Positions 43,447 to 53,855 of a stretch of DNA of 64,000 bases are shown here, piece after piece; position 1 is the stretch's first letter; each line of letters starts with the position of its first letter. The notes under the pieces were generated by a model that was not told the DNA's origin, made no database searches, and was given only the letters and a program-made list of their open reading frames with translations. Source of the stretch: Sarcomyxa edulis (lineage: Eukaryota > Basidiomycota > Agaricomycetes > Agaricales > Mycenaceae); assembly GCA_009761415.1 (NCBI GenBank), contig QUOL01000007.1, forward strand, positions 372,001-436,000, given 5' to 3'. The translations under genes and the position numbers were made by a program.

Positions 43447-44864
43447 ATGTTGATCCTGCTCGCTCTTACCTTGTATCTATCGTCTCTTCCTGTCAATGCT
43501 CGGGCGCTACCTCTTCTTGATTCCAGTACTCTCACTACCTCTCTGCACCCTCGCGATTCATCTTCATGCAACGACACAGGAAATTGCCGAACAATCTGGG
43601 ATATCATCTGGAGTTGCCTCGTTCTAATCTTTACCTGCAATTGGGTCGCGATACATCCGAATATCCCTGGGCCGGACGAAACTACTATGAACATCTATCT
43701 GCGTCGTGCGGGTATCACGATCGTGGCGTTAATCGCGCCAGAACTTCTCATCATGTGGGCGTTAAGACAGTGGTGTGTTGCCAGAAAGTACGAGAAGAGA
43801 TATAGTACGTCTGCAGTGCTCTCAAGTCAGCTTGGAAATCTCATCTTACCTTCGTATGAGAAGAGGAATCTCATGGCTGGACAATGACTCACGGTTTCTT
43901 TGCTCTCATGGGGGGTTTCATGCTCTTCGATGGTGATCGCCCCCAAAGAATACTGCTCCCGGACGACATAGATCGCCTCGTGGAAAAAGGAGAAATCGAC
44001 TTTCCCCGCATCACCAAAGAGGAGATCAAAGACAAGAGCAAAGGTGATCCCATCTCCAAAGGACTTGTCATCCTACAAACGACATGGTTCATAACGCAAT
44101 GCATCGCGCGAGGAGTCGAACATCTACAAATCACCGAGTTGGAAGTCGTGACGCTCGCATATGCCGCATTGAACTTCGCGACGTATGCGGTTTGGTGGGA
44201 TAAGCCCCTCGACGTACAGCGCTCCTTTCGCGTATATAAAAAGTCACGGGCTCAAGGCAGTGTTGGGATTGGCAAGGAAATGGGAGAAGGTGTATTAATG
44301 GAGGTGGTGAGGTCAAACAAAGAAGGCTTGTCTACGCTGGCAACAATATTTTTAGCCCCACACCTTCCTTTCCTCTCTATGGCCGGCTCTTTCAGTGACA
44401 TTCACGGACAACCCGCGACGAAGGTACCTACATATTACGCTGGACCGATGGAGCACACACTAGCAGTTCCTCTAATCGTCGCGGGTATCGCAGTAATCTT
44501 TGGCGCCATCCACTGCATCGCATGGTCCTTCGAGTTCCCCTCACCCCAAGAACGAACCCTGTGGCGCATATCATCGCTCGCATTGACATGCGTGCCGTTT
44601 TCAGAGAAACTAGCCGCATCGGCCAGTCGATTCCACCCCTCGCCAGATAGTCTGAGGACTGGCAGCCCCAGGATCGACCGTATACTTGGGATCTTTTTCG
44701 ATGATCTATTGCCTGTGATCGCCGTCCTCGTATTTTTCACGTTGTCCTTTACATATATCTTCGCACGGCTGGATTTGCTTGTCCAAGCGTTCATCTCTCT
44801 GAGGGCACTCCCTCCTGGTGCCTACGAGACTGTTCAATGGACAACATTTATACCTCATATATAA
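43447..44864 (+). CDS. orphan multi-pass membrane protein, copy 1
   Basis: Two exons, 43447-43804 and 43861-44864 (56-bp intron, acceptor gtatgag), give 453 residues. Start chosen at MLILLALTLYLSSLPVNA, a signal peptide that aligns with the start of the paralog at 57557. The ectodomain is short with paired Cys (SSCNDTGNC), followed by RTIWDIIWSCLVLIFTCNWV, ITIVALIAPELLIMWALRQW, HGFFALMGGFMLF, LVILQTTWFITQCIARG, VVTLAYAALNFATYAVWW, VPLIVAGIAVIFGAIHCIAW and LPVIAVLVFFTLSFTYIFAR: about seven spans. A Lys/Glu-rich loop (EKGEIDFPRITKEEIKDKSK) lies between spans 3 and 4. I know this as a recurrent agaricomycete family without an assigned function; no transporter or receptor family is claimed. It converges on a decayed MFS gene. 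Confidence 0.8.
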
Positions 44865-45112
44865 CATACCCATTCTGGGCGAGCGGGAGAGACAGACTGG
44901 ACGTGTCTATCGTTGGTTGAAGTAATGCTTATCGAGGCTGCCTCTTCCTGACTGTATAATTCTACAACAACCTGCTTGCTACGCCACATAACATTGCATA
45001 CTTGAGAACGTGATCTATACCTGAACAACGACCACTCCACATCTGGTGTACAATAACGCTGTCAGTTCTGTCTTTTTTCTAATTTGGTCGAGCAAACTTC
45101 AAGGATATTTCG

Positions 45113-45780
45113 TCAAGACTTACCTCATAACTTTCGTAAAACCAGATGGCGGCCTGTCACTGGACCAGCCATGCGGTATGTCGTGGACGCTGGCAGTTTG
45201 AGGCTAAGGGGTCAGCTAAACCCCCTTGTACGTTCTTTAGAGGGTGTCGTCGACCTAAGGTGAGGTCGAGAAAGCCGAGAGTCGCGCCGGCCGAGGATGA
45301 ACACAAGTATACACATGGTTCAAGGGAATGCTAGTCTATCAGGATCGAGTACTCAAACAAAATCAATAACGCGAATCAACAAAGTAACACGAACACCTAC
45401 CCTATCTTAACAATCAAGTTCCAGTATACTGCACCGCCTATCGAGGACTCAATAACCACGAGGCCAAGTCCGCGAATGATGAGGAAAGTTGCAACGACGA
45501 TCGAGGAGTACGCTGGCGATGCACAGCGGGATTCCAACGTATCCTAAATCAAACAATCGGCCGTTAATTATACCTGGTAGAGGTCTGCGACGAGTATGGA
45601 TCAGATAATAATATGTAGAAGGCATAGAAGTATTTGCGAACCTGTCTAGAGCTCAGCCACGCTCTTGAGTGGCAACGTAGCCGTTCCAGGTCTGAAAGAA
45701 AGCTCCGAAACTGGACAGTGTACAGCAGACGAGGACAGATTCCAATGAGGAGACACCAATGAGAATCAAAAACCCAAGCT
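45113..45780 (-). pseudogene. decayed MFS transporter copy
   Basis: Read on the minus strand, this stretch retains in order the diverged counterparts of exons found in the intact MFS genes at 51.2 and 53.9 kb: AGCGTGG.TGAGCTCTA-ACAG (AWIGSIQ, about 45650), the LPGLINGRLFDLGY exon (about 45555-45590, now with stops), the SSIGG segment followed by a conserved donor (about 45425-45450), the PWTMRILAFI exon (about 45225-45325), and the last exon HLVLRKFWGKF with its stop at 45113-45115. The frame is broken repeatedly and the segment between the last two blocks is deleted. No product is possible. Confidence 0.82.
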
Positions 45781-45899
45781 AGTACGATTGCGTAGTATCT
45801 GAATGGAATTGCCTGCGTATAGCAGTATAGAAGGCAATCGCCACCGAGATTGAATCCAATGGGATGATCTGGATAAGAGCTAGTGTTCTGTAGGGCGCT

Positions 45900-46262
45900 C
45901 TTCCGGTATACGTAGATCATTGAGAAGATCTGTCTTCGGTCGTCCTTGTCAGGATATAGTGACCTCCATAGCGGCGGGGACCTGCCTGTACATCTAGAGA
46001 ACCCCGAGATTCTGGTGGGAATAGTACAACGAGGCTTTGATCAACCAAAGGCCTGGGGCAGAGAAAGTAGATGCTATAAAGTTCAATGACATTTGAACCA
46101 TCGAAACGGTATCATTCAGCAACTCACGCGCACGAGTCATGATTGACACTCGTGGCCACCAACGGACAAGGCATCTGTCCAGTGGCGTACCTATGCACAG
46201 TACTAGTCAATTATGTGTGTGTTTCTCTTCGATACGAGATCTAGAACTCCGAATTGACGGGA
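45900..46262 (+). repeat. dispersed direct repeat, copy 2
   Basis: Second copy of the segment at 42706-43060, about 3.2 kb away, same orientation, same order of shared blocks. It lies just upstream (in its own sense) of the decayed transporter. Confidence 0.75.
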
Positions 46263-47635
46263 AGAGCCCGAGGGGAAAAATGAGAAAAATGCAGTCGAAT
46301 AGAACGCGACGCGGCCGCGTGCCTGCTCTTCACTTCCAACCACTATCACGACATGGCCATTTCAACAGCATCCACGTATCCTCGGTTTCTGATGTCCCTA
46401 CAGGTGGAGGCCTACATCAAGCAAAACGAATACTGCCTGTACAGGCCTGCAGTGGTCTTGCACTGAAGACAGGGAATCGCACGTCAGACTAGCATGGGCC
46501 TGAAGATCCATCTGTTCTGGTACGTCTATAGTTGCATGACCGTACACGTTGGGTAACTCACAATTATGCGTCAGGAACTACACATATGTCTTCCCAACAC
46601 CTATGTTCAGCATGGCGCCGGCATGATAGGTCCCCAACTCGTGTAGAAGGAAGCAGATGTGGGATTATTTCAATAGAGGAATTGGCTTTCACATCCGTGC
46701 GTAGACATATCCATACCTTCACCCCTCACTTGATGCTTCTCTTCACTGACGTGCACCATCTCACGAGCACGACGATTACTCGAAATCGTTCAGAACGCGT
46801 CCATGTTATCGGTGCTTGCTTCACGCGCCAAGTACGGTCTTCCTTCGGCGGTATTTGGACCAAGCATTTCGACCCATTCACTCGGCAACAAACAATCCAT
46901 CTCTTTGGAGAGATATGTTCTGTATCACCGCGTAGCTTTTCTGACCCGACAAGTGTCAATCACAATTGGGCTGTCCATCTTTATCTTTGTGCCGTTGATC
47001 AACTTGATCAAACCCTCGTACTTACCGAGACCTTTTTGCCAACCTCGAGGCCTTCCTGCAGGAGATAATATGACGGACGACAAGGAACATACTTCAATTC
47101 CACGGCCCACATCACAAGTCGCGTCGAGGTCTATAGCTTAAGCGCTTGATCTTCCCACTCCAGATGCAGCTTTGCTGTACATTATCCCCACTCCCGCATT
47201 GTTGATCGATATACAGCACAGCATGCATAGGCATACGTTACTACCTATCTCGAGTATCTCGGGCGAGAAAGAAGAGTATCTATAGAAATAGCATTGTTGT
47301 ATTTTTACCCTCCAATGATAAATATGTATTTCAGATTGCAAGTTGACTTGTGATTAGATCTGCCAACTGGAGTGTGCTGATGTGGGACCTGGTTTCTGGG
47401 CTCTGCATGCACCGTCGTTGCCATGTCTCCGTTCTATACTCATATCCCCTCAGTCCCTCCCCTTTCCCCGTTCGCGCTCTTTCCTTGTTTCTTTTATTTC
47501 TTTTATTTTCTTCTTCTTTTCCCGAGGCATCCGACTGCGTTAACTAGCCCTCCACTTTTTGGTTTTTCTTCAATTCTAGGTGTCCCTTTCAGCGGATTTC
47601 ATACACACGTTCTTTACGCCCCACCCCAACCATAG
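46263..47635. other. intergenic with one weak candidate frame
   Basis: The only candidate is the open frame 46803-47141 (+, 112 residues, MLSVLASRAKYGLPSAVF, one membrane-like segment VSITIGLSIFIFVPLINLI). It lacks introns and neighbours that would support it, so I do not list it as a gene. The last 200 bp are C/T-rich, as expected for the promoter of the SH3 gene. Confidence 0.35.
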
Positions 47636-48955
47636 ATGCACATTCAAGAGCGTCGTCTGACACCCGTTGAACGGGCTCAGGCTCGCCACCAAGATATAGA
47701 TATGAAGCGGAACGTCCAGAATCGAGATGGAAGCCATATCATCTTCGATGCCAACGGGTTCAGTCTGACTGCACCAGTCACAATTACAGCTATCGAAACA
47801 ATAGTCTCATCTTCGACGTCCTCTTCTCCTCCGACTGTTACAGTCACTGTAATCGCTCAGTCTACCCAGTCATCCTCTACTGCGTCGGCGATCGCGTTTT
47901 CTGGTTCCAGTGTCGCTGTCGCCACTACGAGTGTAACGGCCGGCAGCAGCAGCAGTGCTTCCAGTTCCACCAACAGTATCACTAGCCTCAGTACGACCAG
48001 CAGCTTCAGCAGTTCCAGTTCAACTCCCAGTTCTTCCTCACTGAGTAGCTCGTCCACATCTACGTCTGTTCCATTGGCCTCCGCATCTGCCTTTTCCATG
48101 AACGACAGCCCAGGCACTTCCAGTGGCGATACCTCTGACAAATCATCATCTGTGAAACCGACAACATCACTTACCAGTGCAGCGATCGCAGGTATCGTCA
48201 TAGGCATCCTACTCGTGATCGCAGCAGCAGGCCTCTTCCTCGTTCGTAAACAACTCAAAGAGAACAGACAACGACGCCGAAACAACAACTCTGGCTGGGA
48301 AGCAGGTTTATTCAAAAAGCCTCCCCTCGGTATCGGTAACGACTCCGCTGGCTCGAGCTTCGGCGGAAACGGAGCTCTGAGTGGTGAGAAACCGATCCCA
48401 CCATTCGCAGCCGCAGCAGCAGCTTCTTCGTTCTACAATCCCAATGGCAACGATTCTGCACGAAGTGAATCTCCTGTTGGTGTCAATCATCCGTATGCGA
48501 ACGCGAACGCAGCTGGGGAGATGTCGCCTGGTATTGCATTCGCTAGAGCGCAGGCACAAGCTATGGGTGCCCGACCTACGCCTCCTCCACTATCGTATAA
48601 CAGTCCCAACACGATTCCCAGATCGCTCACACCGGGTGGTGGGAGCGCGTACTCCCCCGCTATCATCGTCCCTCCGCAATCGAATGGGGCTATCGTAAAA
48701 TGCTCATTCATCCCGACTCTTCCTGACGAGTTGTCAATCGTGACTGGGGAGGTGGTGAGGGTTTTGGCGGAGTACGACGATGGGTGGGCGCTCTGTCAGA
48801 ATGGAAGGGCGGAGCAGGGGATGGTGCCTTTGGAGTGTTTGGATCGAAGTGGGACTGGTGCGAGACCCGGAGCGGGACTACCAGGGGGATTGGACTTGAG
48901 AGATATGAGAAGGGATAGTAGCTTGCAGGCGGGTCTGGGTGATAGGAGGTATTGA
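47636..48955 (+). CDS. single-pass membrane protein with C-terminal SH3 domain
   Basis: Intronless, 439 residues. Order: short basic N-terminus; about 100 residues of Ser/Thr-rich, probably O-mannosylated stalk (roughly 60-165); one membrane helix (SAAIAGIVIGILLVIAAAGL, about 183-202) followed by a basic stop-transfer patch (RKQLKENRQRRRNNN); a Gly/Ala/Pro-rich linker; and an SH3 domain about 355-405 with AIVKCSFIPTLPDELSIVTG, EVVRVLAEYDDGWALCQNGR and GMVPLECLD. This layout resembles Fus1-like SH3 membrane proteins of fungi. No classical signal peptide is evident, so it may be a signal-anchor protein. A role at the cell surface in polarity or fusion is inference. Confidence 0.8.
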   Translation: MHIQERRLTPVERAQARHQDIDMKRNVQNRDGSHIIFDANGFSLTAPVTITAIETIVSSSTSSSPPTVTVTVIAQSTQSSSTASAIAFSGSSVAVATTSVTAGSSSSASSSTNSITSLSTTSSFSSSSSTPSSSSLSSSSTSTSVPLASASAFSMNDSPGTSSGDTSDKSSSVKPTTSLTSAAIAGIVIGILLVIAAAGLFLVRKQLKENRQRRRNNNSGWEAGLFKKPPLGIGNDSAGSSFGGNGALSGEKPIPPFAAAAAASSFYNPNGNDSARSESPVGVNHPYANANAAGEMSPGIAFARAQAQAMGARPTPPPLSYNSPNTIPRSLTPGGGSAYSPAIIVPPQSNGAIVKCSFIPTLPDELSIVTGEVVRVLAEYDDGWALCQNGRAEQGMVPLECLDRSGTGARPGAGLPGGLDLRDMRRDSSLQAGLGDRRY

Positions 48956-49502
48956 GTTACGAGGTTGTAATTGTCAGGTAAGTTCAAGCCTTCTCGTTCT
49001 GTTGGACGATGATTGATTAACGGTGTGTTTATTAGTGACGGCTTTTCATGCGCTGGGCGACGGGCGTGTAACTCTGTACTCCTGAGGCCTCTCACTCGGG
49101 TTTCCTTGCTTTCTTCATGTGGTTCAAGATCTTGGCTTATCTTGGTTTTTTGGGCTGGCGGTCGGTGGGTCGACCAATTGAACGGATCATTTTTGTTATG
49201 TATCTCATTTCGCCTACTACGTATGCGACATACTTATTTTTGCAGAGCAATACTGATTTTATATCCACTTCTAATGAACCCTTCTCCTTTGCTCAGATAT
49301 CGCTATCGATGTAACTCTGTAACTTTGTGCGAATTGTACTTGTGGCTTTCGTCCCAGTCGTACGCGTCGAAGAAGGTTTGATTCCGTTTCCTAAAAAGGG
49401 TTCAAAGTTACCATTTTCGGACGGTGGGTTATGTGACATCACACTGACGGCCGCTTTCCTACCCCCTGTTCCACTTTCTGCCCTTCTTGAACTCAAACCA
49501 CC
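48956..49502. other. intergenic region
   Basis: 3' flank of the SH3 gene and promoter of the DUF3429 gene. No gene seen. Confidence 0.5.
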
Positions 49503-50729
49503 ATGATCTCGCTATTCCGTCCACTATCCCGCTCGACAGTCTTTCGCTCAACTTCCCTACGCGTTGGCCGACCCGTTGTCGCCTCGTTCAGGGTACAACT
49601 GCAGCCCCGCCGGGGAGCCGCCAATTCGGTCACGAACCAGCCTGGAAGTCGTACGCTCGAACACGCAGCGACCAACATCAAAGAGGAAGTAGGAAACTCG
49701 GCAGCAGATCTTGCAAAGATTATCGCGGGCGCGAATGTGACTACAGACGGGGTCAAACCCACTGACAAGACTTTCGTGAGTGTCGTCCAGGGATAAAATA
49801 TTCGTGCTCTTATTCATATTCGCCCTTTTCGATAGCTCGGTATCACTGGCTCTATGGCGTCCTCTGTGCCTACTCCATATATTGTATTTGGGCTACTTGG
49901 TGCTTCAGAGCGTGGTTCTCTTTGAAGTCTCTGTATTGATGCTGCTGTATCTCTGTGTAGGAGGCATACCTTACCTCGGCGCAGGAGGTACTACTGTCTA
50001 CTTGGCTCACCAAGCTGGCCTTGCGGCCTCAGGCGTCATCACAAACATCGATCCCGGAGTCGCGCATACCCTCCTTGACCAAGCACTTAATATCCAAGTG
50101 ACTTACGGCGCAGTTATGCTTTCATTCTTAGGTTTGAACTCACTCAACGTTTGTATCTTTGCGATACTGATTCCTTCTACCGTCAGGTGCTCTGCACTGG
50201 GGCATGGAGTTTGCAGGATATGGTGGGCACAAAGGATATTCTCGTCTTGCGTTAGGCGCCGCGCCCGTCCTCTTCGCGTGGCCTACGCTTGCCCTGCCCG
50301 CTACGACTGCCCTCATCGCGCAATGGGCTGGTTTCACTGCTCTTTGGTGGGCGGACCACAAGGTTACTGGGCTTGGTTGGAGTGCGTACTCTGCACACAA
50401 TATCTGACGTCCAAACGATTGCTAAGTCGACAATTTTTCCTACAGCTCCAAAATGGTACTCTCAGTACCGGTTCTACCTGTCCATCTTGGTCGGTACCTG
50501 TATCATTGGGTCTCTCGCTGGTACATCGTACTGGGGACCCGTGGCCGGCCATGGATTCTTGTCACACGATCTACAAATCCTACAAGAGATGAGGAGAGAA
50601 CATATGCCGGAGAAGAGTGGTGTTGTGGGCGGGAACGTCGAGGCAGTTCCTGCGGGTGAAGGGGCTGACCGCTTTGTGATCATCAGGAAGAAGAAGACGC
50701 TGGAGGGCAAGGGCGAGGAGAAGAAGTAA
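49503..50729 (+). CDS. DUF3429/TMEM69-like mitochondrial membrane protein
   Basis: Five exons (49503-49775, 49836-49899, 49961-50131, 50187-50381, 50446-50729) give 328 residues. The N-terminus is an Arg/Ser-rich presequence (MISLFRPLSRSTVFRSTSLR). The core has FGLLGGIPYLGAGGTTVYLA, QVTYGAVMLSFLGALHWGME, YSRLALGAAPVLFAWPTLAL, ALIAQWAGFTALWWADHKVT and PKWYSQYRFYLSILVGTCII, i.e. about five membrane segments with the LHWG motif typical of DUF3429. The family is thought to be mitochondrial inner-membrane but its function is not established. The C-terminus is Lys/Glu-rich. Confidence 0.82.
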
Positions 50730-51218
50730 CGCCTGAGCCCGTGACTGCCGGTCTCGGACCTTCGAAGCGCGTCAAATGTCATGAGAATCACCGAAAAAAA
50801 ACATTGTGTAGTATATTGTACCAATCTGTATTTATATGTTCTGCAATCGATTCATTCAAAGTCAACATGTCTACCTTTCCCTCCATCGATCCGTGTGTTC
50901 CTGGCACTTGAGGTGATTTCGACATGATCCCGAAGGATTTTTACATACATCGGTGGGCTACGAAAGTCAACCTTGTTTCGCCGTTCGACAGCGTTCGACC
51001 CACCGCAACCCACTCGAGTCCCATGGGGTAATATCCAATCAAAATCCATTATGCTGAGTCAACGTTTCAACATCTAGCCGCTGCCGCCGGGAGGAGGTCC
51101 TTTTTCAATCCACGATCAATGTCAAGTGATGGTATAAAATGAGAAGCTTGGTCCACCTCTCCTTCTACGCTGTAGTATAATTTGCTGCGTTCTCCGTGCG
51201 TTGCTAATACTTTGGTCC
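50730..51218. other. intergenic with TATA box
   Basis: No gene seen. TATAAAA at 51133-51139 precedes the MFS start at 51219. ATCCACGAT and TGTCAAGTGATG blocks here recur before the next MFS copy at 53.9 kb, so part of the promoter was duplicated with the gene. Confidence 0.5.
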
Positions 51219-53231
51219 ATGTCTATCCCAGATATCCAAAACGCGCCATCTTCTGACGATGCCACGATAAATAACGAGTCTGATACGAAGGAAGTGGAAC
51301 TTGAGAAGAGTTCTCAGGAATATACGAAGCCTGTACCCGTCGTTCTCGACGCCGAAGACGAATATCCAGATGGTGGTCTGCGAGCGTGGTTGGTGGTAGC
51401 TGGAGTGAGTCCTACCCCCCGTGTAATTGTCGAGGATTCACTGAATCATAGTCCATAGACGACGGCGGCTACATTCTCGACGTACGCCTTTTGTTAATTC
51501 GTCTATCACTGCCAGAAACTTACTGGTGCTCGTGGTTAGGTTCGGTTTTGTCAATTCATGGGGAGTGAGTTGGACATAGCTAACCTGAAACGAGAAACTT
51601 TGATTTGACGCTCGTTTCATTAGGTATTTCAGGCATACTACGAACAAACGATTTTGAAGGATACATCGCCATCCAGCATGTGAGGCATTCTCAGTCTGTC
51701 TTCTGAAGCAGATACTGACCACCATTCAGAGCTTGGATAGGCTCTATACAAGTTCGCACTTACTTTCAAACATTTGTTATGTTAGTATCTGACTCGATCT
51801 TCTCATACGCCTCTAGTACTCCCTGGTATTTTTACCAGGCCTAATCAACGGACGACTTTTCGATCTCGGATACTTTAAAATCCCGTTATTCATCGCCAGC
51901 GTACTCCTTGTGGTTGCAACTTTCCTCATCGCGGAATGTAAAGAATATTGGCAGTTTCTTCTTTGCCAGGGTTTTGCAGTTGGCGTACGTTTCCGTTACA
52001 TTTGCTTTGCTTACTGCATCTCAATTGACGGCCCTTGCATCATATAGCTGGCGTGCGGAACTATCTTCGGACCAGCTAGTGGAATAATCAGTCATTGGTT
52101 CAAGCGGAATCGTGGGCTCGCACTTGGTTTCATGGCCATCGGATCCTCGATAGGCGGTACGGTGTTTCCCATTGCTGCGCGGAGGTTGATTGGTGAAGTA
52201 GGGTAGGTGTCCATGTTCGTCTTTCAACAAGGGTCAGATTATTTACGCTGCTGTATATCTTTTTATTTCGGATAGTTTCCCTTGGACCATGCGTATACTT
52301 GCGTTCATCCTCATCGCGACTCTCGGCTTTTCTAACCTCACCTTGCAACGACGACTTCCTCCAAAGAATGTCAAAGGGGGTCTTTTCAACCTCTCCGCTT
52401 TCAAATCGCCTGCGTACTCTATATATTGCTTGGCCGGGCTGATAGCTTTCCTTGGACTATACACAGGTATTCAAGACCTCACTGACTCATGTCGAACCAT
52501 TCACTTACTTCGCCCCCAAATTTCAGTGTTGACGTACATTGATATCAGCGCGACGTCTGTCGGTATTGATCCCAATTTCTCATTCTACCTGATCTCCATC
52601 GCAAATTCAGCTTCAGGCGTCGCCCGTCTCATGGCTGGAAAGTTGACAGATCGTTGGGGTGCGTGAACAGTCGCGGAACGGGACATTATCTCGATGTCTT
52701 ACCTTGAATTTTCAATTAGGCGCTATCAACATATTCGCTCCCCTCACTGCTATCGCTGGTGTTATGACCTTTGCATGGCCATTTGCCCGAACCAAAGCAT
52801 CGTTGATTGTCATCGCCATCATCTATGGGTACATCTTTCTCTCTATGTGTATACATACATCTCCAGCATTTTCGTTAATCCCTCTTCTTTCTCGATGCTC
52901 AGATTCTCCTCCGGAGCGTATGTAGGAACAATGCTTGTTCCAGTATTGGAGATGGGGGAGATTGGTGATGTTGGAAGACGTACCGGAATGGCATTCACAT
53001 GCGCGGCGATAGGAGCCCTTGCTGGCCCACCGATATCGGGTGCTATAAATCGTGCGACGGGTGGGTATGAGGCTGTAGGGTATTATGCAGGTACGTGATT
53101 ATACTCTGGGCCTTCATGAGGAACGTATGACTTAATTTTGGTTCTGTCCAGGGAGTACGATCATGCTAGCGGTCGTTTTGATGCTGATCACTCGTCATCT
53201 GGTGCTACGGAGGATTTGGGGCAAGTTTTGA
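51219..53231 (+). CDS. MFS transporter, monocarboxylate-permease-like, copy 2
   Basis: About eleven exons, start MSIPDIQNAPSSDDATINNE, stop at 53229-53231, roughly 440 residues. The cytosolic N-terminus ends EDEYPDGGLRAWLVVAG (MCT-type motif). Membrane segments include LPGLINGRLFDLGYFKIPLF, ACGTIFGPASGIISHWFKRN, AIGSSIGGTVFPIAARRLIG, FPWTMRILAFILIATLGFSN, FSFYLISIANSASGVARLMA and DVGRRTGMAFTCAAIGALAG. The last exon ends HLVLRRIWGKF. Intact in every segment checked. It is much closer to copy 3 than to copy 1 at 31.6 kb, consistent with tandem duplication. Substrate unknown. Confidence 0.87.
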
Positions 53232-53855
53232 CGAAAGCCTTTGGACGTTTTGTTATAATAGAAACATATACCTATGCATATACCTTAAAGCGCTATTAGT
53301 TTAACAACTGGGTTTTCTCTACTATGGACATAGTCAACCTTGGTGAAAGTTAGTCTGTGAACGCGTCCCAGTCCTATGCGCACGTGACATTTCTGAGCCC
53401 GAGAACGCGACTGGTCACGGAATCGTCACATACTCTCCTTGCGGCGGACTTTCAACTGCAAGCGATTCGGCCCTGTCTGATTGTTAACTTTGTGCAACTT
53501 CCTCGTGGACTTTGATCATCTAAAACGAAAAAAGCCTACAATGCTCTCGAGATCTGAGTATAGAGGTAAGTTGTGACGCCTGGACTGGCCAGCAGGTGCA
53601 ATAATGCTACAAACTGTTACTACACCGTGGTGCCCGATCCTGGAGGAACTTTTCGACGTCGACATTGACAACAATCTATGGCCGATTAGCTTTAGCTACT
53701 GACAAGCAATCAGAAGATATCATGCTGACTCACCTTCGAAGCTTTTTTTATTCTTATCCACGATTGTGTGTCAAGTGATGATCATGGTCATGAAGTCTTG
53801 GCGTATCTGTGCGCTGGATAACTTGCTGCTTTCTACGCGCTGCTAAAGCCTGTCC
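53232..53855. other. intergenic between tandem MFS genes
   Basis: No gene seen. The final part resembles the region just upstream of the preceding MFS gene (ATCCACGAT, TGTCAAGTGATG, GTCCATGTC at the start codon). Confidence 0.5.

Noticed and set aside
46532..47068. 178-codon open frame (+)
   Set aside because: Composition is Arg/His/Thr-rich without hydrophobic periodicity, no introns or family signal, and it overlaps another weak frame; neither is supported.
49557..49817. Open frame on the minus strand over the DUF3429 first exon
   Set aside because: The plus strand encodes a presequence and five in-frame exons of a known family.
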